Notes under the pieces: model-generated | The model's input: the letters and a program-made list of their open reading frames with translations, nothing else | The model's database searches: none | What the model was told of the DNA's origin: nothing | Position numbers and translations under genes: made by a program | From: Herbiconiux ginsengi | Lineage (GTDB): Bacteria > Actinomycetota > Actinomycetes > Actinomycetales > Microbacteriaceae | Length of the DNA: 64,000 bases | Assembly: GCF_900107435.1 (NCBI RefSeq) | Contig: NZ_FNPZ01000001.1 | Span: forward strand, 1,274,960 to 1,338,959 | Direction: 5' to 3' | Shown: positions 17,155-24,900 of the stretch, in pieces | Numbering within the stretch: position 1 is the stretch's first letter | How the letters are laid out: the number at the start of each line of letters is the position of its first letter

Positions 17155-17835
17155 TCAGGGCGCGGGTGCCGGAGTTGGCGGAACGGTGGGCGAGGCGGGC
17201 GTGGCCGTGAGACCCGCCCAGAGGAGGTCGACCGTGGCCCGGGTGGCCTCGGCCACCGGAACGCCGTCGAGCAGCTGGTTCGTGGCGAGCGTCGCGACGC
17301 CGTGCACGGCGGCGAATGCCACGAGCGCGAGACGGTCGGGGTCTCCGGGCGCCACCTCTCCGGCGGCCTGGGCGGCGCGGATGAGATCGGTGGTCGTCGC
17401 GAGACTGGCGTGACCGATCTGCAGCAGCCGTGGGCTCGCATCCGGAGCGTGCTTCGTGGTGTACATCACCTGCAGCAGCGCTCGGTGCTCCACCGCGAAG
17501 GTGACGTAGGCGCGCGCGACGGCGCCGAGTCGTTCGGCCGGCGGCCCGGGAGTCGCGACCGCCGCGTCGAGCTGAGCGTTCATGGCCACGAAGCCGTCGT
17601 AGGCGAGCACGTCGAGCAGCGCCTGTTTGTCGCGGAAGTGCCGACCCGGTGCGCCGTGGCTCACGCCGAGGTCGCGCGCGAGCTGGCGCAGCGACAGGCT
17701 CTCGACTCCCTCGGCCTCGATCGTCTGCTCCGCGCGTTCGAGCAGGGCTGAGCGCAGATTGCCGTGGTGGTAGCTGCTGCTCGCGCCGTCGCCGGTACCG
17801 GCGTTCGCGTGTGTCGCATCGCCCCTGCTGCTCAT
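17155..17835 (-). CDS. TetR/AcrR-family regulator of the divergent SDR gene
   Basis: A 226-residue repressor. After a flexible start it has the helix-turn-helix HGNLRSALLERAEQTIEAEG...LSLRQLARDLGVSHGAPGRHF and a ligand domain with TFAVEHRALLQVMYTTKHAP, typical of the WHG-type TetR C-terminal domain. The tail is Pro/Thr-rich. It is transcribed divergently from an SDR gene across a 62-base region holding a near-consensus promoter and a TGACA...TGTCA palindrome, so it most likely represses that SDR gene and itself. A TAGACT box on the minus strand lies seven bases from the ATG (leaderless). The inducer is unknown. Confidence 0.9.
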   Translation of the reverse strand: MSSRGDATHANAGTGDGASSSYHHGNLRSALLERAEQTIEAEGVESLSLRQLARDLGVSHGAPGRHFRDKQALLDVLAYDGFVAMNAQLDAAVATPGPPAERLGAVARAYVTFAVEHRALLQVMYTTKHAPDASPRLLQIGHASLATTTDLIRAAQAAGEVAPGDPDRLALVAFAAVHGVATLATNQLLDGVPVAEATRATVDLLWAGLTATPASPTVPPTPAPAP

Positions 17836-17862
17836 GCCGTCCAGTCTAGCGAGATGTTGGCG

Positions 17863-17891
17863 TTGACAACAATGCTGTCAGTGTCTACATT
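17863..17891 (+). promoter_or_regulatory. promoter with TetR-type operator for SDR gene
   Basis: TTGACA (17863-17868) and TACATT (17886-17891) are spaced by 17 bases and lie six bases before ATG 17898, one of the best sigma-70-like promoters in the window. Inside it, TGACA and TGTCA (17864-17880) form a palindrome with a 7-base spacer overlapping the -35 box, a natural target for the divergent TetR protein. The TetR assignment is inference. Confidence 0.72.
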
Positions 17892-17897
17892 GAAGCC

Positions 17898-18698
17898 ATG
17901 ACAATGACATATCGCGGAACCACCGCCCTCATCACCGGCGCGAGCTCAGGCCTCGGCGTCGAATTCGCCACCCGGTTCGCCGCTCGGGGAGCCGACGTCG
18001 TGCTCGTGGCCCGCCGGGTCGAGCGCCTGGAGCGGCTGGCCGCCGAGCTCGACGAGCGCTTCGGCATCACCGCCACCGCCCTCGAGTTCGATCTCGCCGT
18101 TCCGGACGCCGGGGGCCGGTTGCGCGCCGAGCTCGCCGCGCGCGGGATCACGGTTCAGACGGTGATCAACAACGCCGGATTCGGCACCCACGGGCCGTTC
18201 GCCGAGGAGGAAGGGGCGGTGCTGGCGTCAGAGATCCAGCTGAACGTGGCCGCCCTGGTGGATGTCTCGCGCGCCTTCCTGCCCGACCTTCTGGCGGCGG
18301 CGGGCGGGCCCGCATCCGGAGCCCTCGTGAACATCGCGAGCACGGCGGCCTATCAGCCCACTCCGTTCATGGCGGTCTACGGCGCCACGAAGGCGTTCGT
18401 GCTGCATTTCACCGAGGCGGTCGCGTTCGAGACGCGCGCCTCGGGGCTCAAGGTGCTGGCGCTGAGCCCCGGCGCCACCCGCACCGAGTTCTTCGAGGTG
18501 GTGGGCAGCGAGGCCGCGGCGGTCGGGCGGTTCCAGACCCCCGAGCAGGTCGTCTCGGCGGCGCTTCGGGCGCTCGACAAGCGCACGACGCCCGCGAGCA
18601 TCGTCTCGGGCCGCGCGAACGCCGCCACGGCGGCCGCGACGAGCCTGCTTCCGCGCGGCGCCCTGCTCGCGGTCTCGGGGCGGGTCATGTCCGACTGA
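17898..18698 (+). CDS. SDR-family oxidoreductase (DltE-like)
   Basis: A 266-residue short-chain dehydrogenase/reductase with TTALITGASSGLGVEFATRF at the nucleotide-binding start, VINNAGFGTHGPF, the Ser of NIASTAAYQP and the catalytic YGATKAF. The pattern FATRFAARGADVVLVARRVERLE and the downstream SPGATRTEFFEV are typical of the DltE-like subgroup, usually of unknown substrate. It should be expressed from a strong leaderless promoter controlled by the divergent TetR gene, so it probably responds to a small-molecule inducer. A partial family C repeat follows. Confidence 0.9.
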   Translation: MTMTYRGTTALITGASSGLGVEFATRFAARGADVVLVARRVERLERLAAELDERFGITATALEFDLAVPDAGGRLRAELAARGITVQTVINNAGFGTHGPFAEEEGAVLASEIQLNVAALVDVSRAFLPDLLAAAGGPASGALVNIASTAAYQPTPFMAVYGATKAFVLHFTEAVAFETRASGLKVLALSPGATRTEFFEVVGSEAAAVGRFQTPEQVVSAALRALDKRTTPASIVSGRANAATAAATSLLPRGALLAVSGRVMSD

Positions 18699-18750
18699 CC
18701 CGTGTCTCACCCGTGGGCTCCCCCTTGGGTCACGCCGAGTAGCCCGGATG

Positions 18751-18792
18751 GGCGACCTCGCGGGGCGCTGCGCCCACGTCGCGCTACCTCGC
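18751..18792. repeat. partial family C repeat
   Basis: The right part (CGTCGCGCTACCTCGC) resembles the right arm of the full copy at 4821-4847, and a small hairpin GGGCGC-T-GCGCCC lies inside. The left arm of the family is missing. It sits between the stops of convergent genes (SDR, TetR) and may act as a weak terminator. Confidence 0.5.
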
Positions 18793-18817
18793 AGACCGGT
18801 GAGGCGCCCGGGGCGGG

Positions 18818-19525
18818 TCAGGGCGCGAGGCGGCGCACGATCTCCTCCCAGCCGTCGGCGAGGCGCGCCGAGGTGACTCCCCGCACTGCGCCCGGCGGAA
18901 GCACCAGGATGGCCTCGAGCATGGAGATGAGGTTGAACGCGAGCACCGGCAGGTCGCCCTCGACGCCCGCCTGCCGCAGGAGGCTCACCACGTGCACCTC
19001 CGTCACCTGGCGCGCCGGCACGGAATAGCGCGACTCCGGCGGCGCCTCGGACTTGCGCAGCAGGTCGCCTTGCGCGCTGATCACCAGGATGCGCGCGCGC
19101 CCGAAGGCGACGAGTCGGTCGAGCGGATCGGCGCCCGGTCCGAGTGGCGGCGGGCCGCTGATCATCCGGCCCTGGAACTCCCGCTCGGTCTCGTCGAGCA
19201 GGGCACGGAAGACTCCCGTGCTCGACCCGAACCGCCGGAAGATCGTGCCCTTGCCCACGCCCGCCTCGGTGGCGAGCACATCCATGGTGAGGGCGTCGAC
19301 GCCGTCGCGCTCGATGACGCGGCGGGCGGCGGTGAGGATGCGTTCGCGGTTGCGCGCCGCATCCGAGCGTTCTGCCGGTGGTGCGCCGGTACCTCCTGCT
19401 GCGCCGGGCCGGATGCTCGTCGGCAGTCCCAGCGGCACCCCGGCCAAGGCCCCGAGCGGGAGGTCGGGGGCTGGCGCGGGTGGGCGGCCGGTCGAGGTTT
19501 CGGATCGGGCGCCGGGCGAGTCCAT
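18818..19525 (-). CDS. TetR-family regulator of the divergent FMN reductase gene
   Basis: A 235-residue regulator. The first 50 residues are Pro/Gly-rich; the DNA-binding part is RNRERILTAARRVIERDGVDALTM...GVGKGTIFRRFGSS (about 58-105), followed by an all-helical ligand domain. The ATG at 19525 lies six bases from a TACAGT box on the minus strand, so the start is probably leaderless; an extended frame to 19600 would overlap the operator. A CGGACC-AC-GGTCCG palindrome at 19554-19567 lies at the -35 position. Likely role: repression of itself and of the flavin reductase gene in response to an unknown redox or xenobiotic signal. Confidence 0.88.
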   Translation of the reverse strand: MDSPGARSETSTGRPPAPAPDLPLGALAGVPLGLPTSIRPGAAGGTGAPPAERSDAARNRERILTAARRVIERDGVDALTMDVLATEAGVGKGTIFRRFGSSTGVFRALLDETEREFQGRMISGPPPLGPGADPLDRLVAFGRARILVISAQGDLLRKSEAPPESRYSVPARQVTEVHVVSLLRQAGVEGDLPVLAFNLISMLEAILVLPPGAVRGVTSARLADGWEEIVRRLAP

Positions 19526-19553
19526 GCACGGACTGTAGCATGGTGGGAATAAG

Positions 19554-19567
19554 CGGACCACGGTCCG
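19554..19567. promoter_or_regulatory. TetR-type operator palindrome
   Basis: CGGACC and GGTCCG flank a 2-base centre. It lies in the 104-base region between the TetR gene (minus) and the FMN reductase gene (plus), about where the -35 box of the TetR promoter should be. Length and symmetry fit a TetR-dimer site. Confidence 0.7.
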
Positions 19568-19629
19568 GTTGAACCCTTGGTACACCGAGCTCGCCGGCAT
19601 CTGGCGGCCACCTCTTACTTAGGAGAAGC

Positions 19630-20202
19630 ATGACTGACATCCTCGTTCTCGTCGGCAGCCTGCGCGCCGCCTCGACCAACCGCCAGCTCGCCCAGGCGGC
19701 TGTCGACCTCGCCCCCGAAGGTGCGAACCTGCACCTCTACGAGGGCCACGGCGCCCTGCCCCTGTACAACGAAGACATCGACGTCGAGGGCCAGCTGCCC
19801 GAGGCCGTCGTCGAGTACCGTGCGGCGGTCGCCGCCGCTGACGCCGTCCTCGTCGTGACCCCCGAGCACAACGGCACGATCCCGGCGAACCTCAAGAACG
19901 CCATCGACTGGTCGTCGCGCCCCTTCGGCGGCAGCTCCATCTCGGGCAAGCCGGTCGCCATCATCGGCACCTCGTTCGCGCAGTTCGGCGGGGTCTGGGC
20001 TCAGAACGAGGCCCGCAAGGCCTACGGGATCGCCGGCGCCCGCGTCATCGAGAGCACCGTTCTCGCCGTGCCGAACTCGATGGTGCGCTTCGCCGAGACC
20101 CACCCGAAGGAGGACGCGGAGATCGTGGAGCAGCTGCGCGCCTTCCTCGCCCAGTTCGTGAGCGACCTCGCCGCGCTCAAGAACGAGGAGCAGGCCGCGT
20201 AG
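19630..20202 (+). CDS. NADPH-dependent FMN reductase-like flavoprotein
   Basis: A 190-residue flavodoxin-fold reductase that should transfer electrons from NAD(P)H to FMN, quinones or azo compounds. Typical motifs are VLVGSLRAASTNRQLA (phosphate-binding loop), LPLYNEDID, VVTPEHNGTIPANLKNAIDW and the flavin loop FAQFGGVWAQN. TAGGAGAAG provides a ribosome site before the ATG. The divergent TetR gene and the shared operator suggest inducible expression. A strong hairpin follows. Members with the GSLR...PEHNG pattern are often called chromate or quinone reductases, but the substrate cannot be fixed here. Confidence 0.9.
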   Translation: MTDILVLVGSLRAASTNRQLAQAAVDLAPEGANLHLYEGHGALPLYNEDIDVEGQLPEAVVEYRAAVAAADAVLVVTPEHNGTIPANLKNAIDWSSRPFGGSSISGKPVAIIGTSFAQFGGVWAQNEARKAYGIAGARVIESTVLAVPNSMVRFAETHPKEDAEIVEQLRAFLAQFVSDLAALKNEEQAA

Positions 20203-20238
20203 GGCAGCCGCTCCACCCGGCGCATCCGGACAGCGAAA

Positions 20239-20269
20239 AGGGCGCCCGCACAGATCGTGCGGGCGCCCT
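20239..20269. terminator. bidirectional intrinsic terminator
   Basis: AGGGCGCCCGCAC (20239-20251) and its exact complement (20257-20269) form a 13-bp perfect stem with a 5-base loop (AGATC). Read on the minus strand it is followed by TTTT, so it is a good intrinsic terminator for trxA. On the plus strand it can stop transcripts from the FMN reductase gene. Confidence 0.9.
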
Positions 20270-20285
20270 CGTCGTGCGGGACCGC

Positions 20286-20684
20286 CTACTCGGCGGAGAC
20301 GGCCTCGTCGGTGCCGGCGGCCTGCTTGGCCACGGCCTCGGCGTAGTCCTTCTTCACGGCCTCCATGTCGAGGGCGCGCACCTGCGAGATGACGTCTTCG
20401 AGCACCTGGCCGGGGAGGGCGCCGGGCTGGGCGAAGATCGGGATGCCGTCGCGGTAGCCGACCAGGGTCGGAATGGAGGTGATGCCGTAGGAGGCGGCGA
20501 GCTGCCGCTGATCCTCGGTGTCGACCTTCGCGAAGGTGATGTCGCCGTGCTGCTCCGAGGCCTTCTCGAACACCGGGGCGAACTGCTTACAGGGGCCGCA
20601 CCAGTCGGCCCAGAAATCGATCAGGACGATGCCGTCGGCAACCGTCTCGTCGTGATTCTCAATGGTCAGAGTCTTCGTGGACAT
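20286..20684 (-). CDS. trxA: thioredoxin
   Basis: A 132-residue cytoplasmic thioredoxin with the active site WCGPC (residues 28-32) inside FWADWCGPCKQFAPVFEKA, the cis-proline IPTL and the GALPGQ loop. The fold ends near residue 103; the remaining Lys/Ala/Glu-rich tail of about 28 residues (AVKKDYAEAVAKQAAGTDE) is an extension present in some actinobacterial thioredoxins. A GTTAAT box six bases before the ATG suggests a leaderless start. Its own terminator follows at 20239-20269. Confidence 0.95.
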   Translation of the reverse strand: MSTKTLTIENHDETVADGIVLIDFWADWCGPCKQFAPVFEKASEQHGDITFAKVDTEDQRQLAASYGITSIPTLVGYRDGIPIFAQPGALPGQVLEDVISQVRALDMEAVKKDYAEAVAKQAAGTDEAVSAE

Positions 20685-20761
20685 ACCTTCATTAACGACA
20701 CAACCATGCCGAAATTCCGAGCGTTCAGGCGGCGTTCAGGCGGCGCATCCGCACGGCCGCG

Positions 20762-22768
20762 TCAACTGACGTGAACCTCGGGCCGGTGCCGCCGGTCGCG
20801 CTCGGCCCGCCGCAGCACCTCGCGGGTGACGGGAGCGACCTCGCCGGTGCCCGTCACGAGGTACTTGAACATGTTCGAGATGGGGCTGCCCTCGGTCCAC
20901 TCGAAGTAGATGTTCGGCACGACGCCCGTGATGTCGCGGATCTCGAGCAGCACGGTGGCGATGGTGTTCGGGATGTTCCCGCTCGTCACCCGCAGCACGC
21001 GGTAGCCGTGTGCCGTCTCGCCACGCACCACGAGGTCTTCTTCGAAGTCGGAGGAGTCGGAGGGGTAGACCTCGAGGAAGATGACCGGCGAGCGCTGCGG
21101 GATGCCGCTGTCACGCCGCTCCTCAGCGACCTTCTGGCTGTATTCGCGCGCCGATCCGTCGTCGGGTTCGTTGGCGATGATGCGGACGGAGTCGTATTCG
21201 TCGGCATCCGTCAGCACGAAATCGACCGCCGTCGGATCGAGGGTGACGGAGGTCGCGCGCAGCTGGAACGAGCGCTGCACCCGAGAGATGATCGAGACCG
21301 CGATGATGCCGATGATGAACAGGGCCGCGATGCGCACGCCGTCGGGTCGCTCGATGATGTTCGCGATGGTGGTGTAGAGGAAGAGCACCGACACCACGGC
21401 GAAGCCGATCATGGCGGCGCGTTGCTTCTTGCGCATCGCCGAGAGGGTGACGGCGACGGATGCGGAGGTGATCAGCACGAGAACGCCGGTGGCGTAGGCG
21501 CCGGCCTGCGCGTCGACGTCGGCGCCGAACCAGAGCGTGATGATGACGGCGATGGCCGTGAAGACGAGCACGAGCGGGCGCACGAGCCCGGCCCAGTGCG
21601 GGGCCATGCCGTAGCGGGGGAGATAGCGCGGCACCAGGTTGAGGAGACCGGCCATCGCGGAGGCGCCGGCGAACCAGAGGATGGCGATGGTGCTGACGTC
21701 ATAGACCGTGCCGAAGCCCTCGCCCAGATATTGGTGGGCGAGGTAGGCGAGAGCGCGGCCGTTGGCGGGACCACCGGCCTGGAACGCCTCCTGCGGGATG
21801 AGCAGCGTGGTGACGACACTCGACGTGATGAGGAAGGCGCTCATGATCAGGGCGGCTGTGGTGAGCAGGCGCTTGGCGCCCTGGATGCGCTTCTTCGGGT
21901 TGCTCTGCTCGTCGCTGGGGCTGCCCGTGATCTGAGGCATTACCGCGACACCGGTCTCGAAGCCGGAGAGGCCGAGCGCGAGCTTCGGGAACGCGATCAG
22001 CGCGATGCCCACCATGACCCACGGATTGCCGTGCTCGGCGGTGAGGGCGGCCCACCAGTCGTCGATGACGAGCGGATTCTCGGCGACGTGGGTGAGGCTC
22101 ACGACGATCACCACCGCGTTCAGCAGCAGGAAGACCGCGACCAGCACGACGGCGATGTTGATGGCCTCCTTGAACCCGCGGAGGAACACCACGGCGAGCG
22201 CGGCGATCAGCACGAGGGTGATGATCACCTGCTGCCCCTCGAACCAGCTCGGGGCGAACGGGTTCTCGATGGCGTGCGCCGTGGCATCCGCCGCACTCAG
22301 GGTGATGGTGATCATGAAGTCGGTGGCGGCGAAGCCGAGCAGCACGAGCACCACCAACTTGCCGCCCCACCAGGGGAGGAGCCGCTCGAGCATGGCGATC
22401 GAGCCTTCTCCGCGGAAGCTCTCGCGCGCCACCCGGCGGTAGACCGGGAGGGCGCCGGCGAGCGTGATGACGATCAGGATGATGGTGGCGAAAGGGCTCA
22501 GGAGCCCGGCGGCCAGAGCGGCGATGGCGGGCTGGTAGCCGAGGGTCGAGAAGTAGTCGACGCCGGTGAGGCACATGACCCGCCACCAGGAGTGCGTCTT
22601 CTCGGGTTTGGCGGCGCCAGGCCCCGGGTGGCGGCCGGTGTTGTCGGTGAGGCCGACGGTGAGCCAGCGGCGCAGGCGCGCGCTGGTGCGCCGGTCAGCA
22701 GCACCAGGAAGTTCATGGGGCACGCCCGGCGTGATGTTCGAGCCGGCGCCGACCGTGGGAGTTGACAT
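20762..22768 (-). CDS. APC-superfamily permease with C-terminal cytosolic domain
   Basis: A 668-residue membrane protein with about twelve helices between residues 60 and 480, starting [29 protein letters not shown], followed by a soluble domain of roughly 180 residues (from [13 protein letters not shown]). The first unwound helix ([12 protein letters not shown]) and [20 protein letters not shown] (helix 6 region) place it in the amino acid/polyamine/organocation superfamily. The architecture recalls KUP- and KimA-like potassium transporters as much as amino acid permeases. TATACA lies six bases before the ATG on the minus strand (leaderless). Monocistronic; substrate uncertain. Confidence 0.82.
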   Translation of the reverse strand: MSTPTVGAGSNITPGVPHELPGAADRRTSARLRRWLTVGLTDNTGRHPGPGAAKPEKTHSWWRVMCLTGVDYFSTLGYQPAIAALAAGLLSPFATIILIVITLAGALPVYRRVARESFRGEGSIAMLERLLPWWGGKLVVLVLLGFAATDFMITITLSAADATAHAIENPFAPSWFEGQQVIITLVLIAALAVVFLRGFKEAINIAVVLVAVFLLLNAVVIVVSLTHVAENPLVIDDWWAALTAEHGNPWVMVGIALIAFPKLALGLSGFETGVAVMPQITGSPSDEQSNPKKRIQGAKRLLTTAALIMSAFLITSSVVTTLLIPQEAFQAGGPANGRALAYLAHQYLGEGFGTVYDVSTIAILWFAGASAMAGLLNLVPRYLPRYGMAPHWAGLVRPLVLVFTAIAVIITLWFGADVDAQAGAYATGVLVLITSASVAVTLSAMRKKQRAAMIGFAVVSVLFLYTTIANIIERPDGVRIAALFIIGIIAVSIISRVQRSFQLRATSVTLDPTAVDFVLTDADEYDSVRIIANEPDDGSAREYSQKVAEERRDSGIPQRSPVIFLEVYPSDSSDFEEDLVVRGETAHGYRVLRVTSGNIPNTIATVLLEIRDITGVVPNIYFEWTEGSPISNMFKYLVTGTGEVAPVTREVLRRAERDRRHRPEVHVS

Positions 22769-22814
22769 GCTCCATGTATACCCGCTTCGGGTGGCCGATC
22801 GCGCACGTCAAGAG

Positions 22815-22834
22815 TATGATAATTACTCAGTAAT
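22815..22834. promoter_or_regulatory. AT-rich promoter with ATTACT-C-AGTAAT palindrome
   Basis: TATGAT (22815-22820) resembles a -10 box, and directly after it ATTACT (22822-22827) and AGTAAT (22829-22834) form a perfect palindrome around one C. This is the most AT-rich short stretch in the neighbourhood. It lies 28 bases before the cell-wall-binding protein gene and 47 bases before the divergent APC permease. A bound regulator here would block the transcription start of the former. Confidence 0.5.
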
Positions 22835-22861
22835 CTTCCTTCGAAGTGATCCGAGGAGCCT

Positions 22862-23968
22862 ATGTCCACAACTCTGTCGTCGCCCGATTCCGGTGCAGAA
22901 TCACGCCAGGACGGGCATCCGAGCCGCCTGGCGCGTGCGCTGACATCGCGTTCGGTGCTCGCGTCACTCGCTCTCTTGGCGGCGATGCTCGCGCCTGGAC
23001 AAGCGGCAGCGGGCGCTGGCTTCCCGGCGACAACGTCGCCTGTGATGGCGAGCGACATCGCAACGCCCGTCGAAAGGATCGGGGGTGTGGATCGGTTCGC
23101 GGTGTCCACGGCGATCTCTGCCAAGATCTTCAAACCGGGCGTTCCGGTGCTCTACGTCGCGTCGGGCGAGGTGTTCCCAGATGCGCTATCGGCGTCGGCG
23201 GCGGCCGGCAAGCAAGGCGGGCCGGTTCTCCTGGTCATGAAGGAAGCCATCCCCGACCCCGCCGTGTATGAACTGGCACGTCTGGCGCCGGAGAGCATCG
23301 TGGTCCTGGGCGGTACCGCGACCATTAGCGACAGGATCTATGAAGCTCTCCGTAAATACACGAAGAACCTGACGCGAATCGCCGGGCCGGACCGGTTCGT
23401 TGTGTCAGCGGGTGTCTCGGCAGCCGTCTTCACCCGAGACGTGCCCGTCGCGTACGTCGCCTCCGGGACGGCCTTCCCTGACGCGCTCTCAGGATCGGCT
23501 GCGGCTGGGCGGGCTGGCGGGCCGATGCTGCTCACCACGAAGGATTCGGTTCCGGATGCCGTCATGACCGAGTTGTCGCGTCTGCACCCTGGGAAGATCG
23601 TCGTCCTCGGTGGTAGCAGCGCCGTGTCCGACGACGTGGTGCGTGCACTGGCCGCCATCGCCCCCGTGACCCGCACCGCGGGCGCAGATCGATTCGTCGT
23701 CTCGGCCACCATCTCGGCCGAAGGGTTTCCGGCAGGGGCGAGCACGGTGTACGTGGCATCCGGAGCGCAGTTCCCCGACGCACTCTCAGGGTCGGCGGCC
23801 GCGATCGCCGATAAGGGCACGGTGCTGCTCACGACGAGAGACGAGATCCCGGCCCCGATCGTCACCGAACTCCAACGGCTCAAACCGACACGGATCATCG
23901 TGCTCGGAGGCGTGAACTCGGTGTCCGACGCCGTTCTCACCAAGCTCGCGGACTACGTCACCGAGTAG
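22862..23968 (+). CDS. secreted protein with three cell-wall-binding (CWB2-type) repeats
   Basis: A 368-residue exported protein. A long Sec signal peptide (about 1-50, hydrophobic SVLASLALLAAMLAPGQAAAG) is followed by three repeats of about 100 residues starting VERIGGVDRFAVS (about 70), RIAGPDRFVVSAG (about 172) and RTAGADRFVVSAT (about 270). Each contains VYVASG..FPDALSGSAAA and IVVLGG...SD. This is the cell-wall-binding repeat 2 family, thought to anchor proteins to peptidoglycan-linked polymers. There is no further catalytic domain, so the protein consists of the anchor alone. GAGGAG lies four bases before the ATG. Codon use is less GC-biased than in neighbouring genes (AAATAC, CGTAAA), which hints at recent transfer. 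Confidence 0.9.
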   Translation: MSTTLSSPDSGAESRQDGHPSRLARALTSRSVLASLALLAAMLAPGQAAAGAGFPATTSPVMASDIATPVERIGGVDRFAVSTAISAKIFKPGVPVLYVASGEVFPDALSASAAAGKQGGPVLLVMKEAIPDPAVYELARLAPESIVVLGGTATISDRIYEALRKYTKNLTRIAGPDRFVVSAGVSAAVFTRDVPVAYVASGTAFPDALSGSAAAGRAGGPMLLTTKDSVPDAVMTELSRLHPGKIVVLGGSSAVSDDVVRALAAIAPVTRTAGADRFVVSATISAEGFPAGASTVYVASGAQFPDALSGSAAAIADKGTVLLTTRDEIPAPIVTELQRLKPTRIIVLGGVNSVSDAVLTKLADYVTE

Positions 23969-23970
23969 GT

Positions 23971-23988
23971 CTGCCCGTTCACGGACAG
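23971..23988. terminator. small hairpin between convergent genes
   Basis: CTGCCCG and CGGACAG pair at six of seven positions around TTCA. It occupies the 22-base gap between the stops of the cell-wall-binding gene and exonuclease III, so it may serve both directions. It has no T-run. Confidence 0.45.
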
Positions 23989-23990
23989 TG

Positions 23991-24836
23991 CTAGCCGAAG
24001 ATCATCGGGCGGTCGTCGTCGTCTTCGGCCGATGCGGGGAGGTCGAGGTCGACCACCACCGGCACGTGATCCGACGGGGCGTCGCCCTTGCGCTCGTTGC
24101 GGTCGATGCGCGCGGCGCTCACCAATTCGGCGAAGGGCTGCGAGCCCAGGATGAAGTCGATGCGCATGCCCTCGTTGCGGGGGAAGCGGAGCTGCTTGTA
24201 ATCCCAGTAGGTGTAGCCCGTCGGCACCAGCGGGCGCACGACATCCGTCAGCCCGATCTGCTCGAAGACCTCGAAGGCGGCCCGCTCCGGCGGGGAGACG
24301 TGTGTGGCGCCGTCGAAGAACGACAGATCCCAGACATCCGTGTCGAGGGGCGCGATGTTCCAGTCGCCCATCAGGGCGAGCGGTTGCGTCGGGTGGGCGG
24401 CGAGCCAGGCCTGCGTCTGCGTCGCCAGCTCTTTCAGCCAGGCGAGCTTGTAGACGTAGTGCGGATCGTCGAGCATGCGCCCGTTCGGAACGTAGAGGCT
24501 CCAGAGGCGCACGCCATCGACCGTCACGCCGAGCGCCCGTGCCTCCAGCGGCAGCGAACCGTCATCGAGCGGCTTGCCGAACCCGGGCATGCCGGTGAAG
24601 GTGTTCGCCGCCTCGGTCATCGGCAGGCGGCTCGCGAAGGCCACGCCGTTCCACTGGTTCAGCCCGTGCAGCACCACCTCGTATCCGGTGTCGTGGAAGG
24701 CCTCGAACGGGAACTGCGACTCCTTGCACTTGATCTCCTGCATGGCGAGCACGTCGACGTCTTCGCGCACCAGCCAGTCGACCACCCGGCCCACTCGCGC
24801 ACGGATCGAGTTCACATTCCAGGTCGCAACACGCAT
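23991..24836 (-). CDS. xth: exodeoxyribonuclease III
   Basis: A 281-residue endonuclease/exonuclease/phosphatase-fold enzyme that cleaves at AP sites and removes 3'-blocking groups in base excision repair. Motifs in order: ATWNVNSIRAR, the metal-binding Glu in LAMQEIKCKESQFP, YVPNGRMLDDPHYVYKL, the Asp/Asn of MGDWNIAPLDTDV, the DNA-contact FRIDF-like MRIDFILG and the catalytic SDHVPVVVDLDL. Length is normal apart from an acidic tail (ASAEDDDDRP). A minus-strand TAGCGT box six bases before the ATG indicates a leaderless transcript. Confidence 0.95.
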   Translation of the reverse strand: MRVATWNVNSIRARVGRVVDWLVREDVDVLAMQEIKCKESQFPFEAFHDTGYEVVLHGLNQWNGVAFASRLPMTEAANTFTGMPGFGKPLDDGSLPLEARALGVTVDGVRLWSLYVPNGRMLDDPHYVYKLAWLKELATQTQAWLAAHPTQPLALMGDWNIAPLDTDVWDLSFFDGATHVSPPERAAFEVFEQIGLTDVVRPLVPTGYTYWDYKQLRFPRNEGMRIDFILGSQPFAELVSAARIDRNERKGDAPSDHVPVVVDLDLPASAEDDDDRPMIFG

Positions 24837-24900
24837 GCCTCCACGCTACCGGCACCCTCCGTCATCGCGATGCCGCCCGCCCCGTCGCTAGGCTGACCGC
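24837..24900. promoter_or_regulatory. back-to-back leaderless promoters
   Basis: In 64 bases there are two -10 boxes, TAGCGT on the minus strand (24848-24843) and TAGGCT on the plus strand (24889-24894), each exactly six bases from its start codon (xth and the YihY-family gene). No palindromic operator is visible, so both genes look constitutively expressed. Confidence 0.65.

Noticed and set aside
20771-22765. 664-codon open frame opposite the APC permease
   Set aside because: Shadow of the permease gene; composition is not protein-like.
20762-22768. Potassium (KUP/KimA) transporter assignment
   Set aside because: The layout with a cytosolic tail is suggestive, but the sequence seen only supports the wider APC superfamily.
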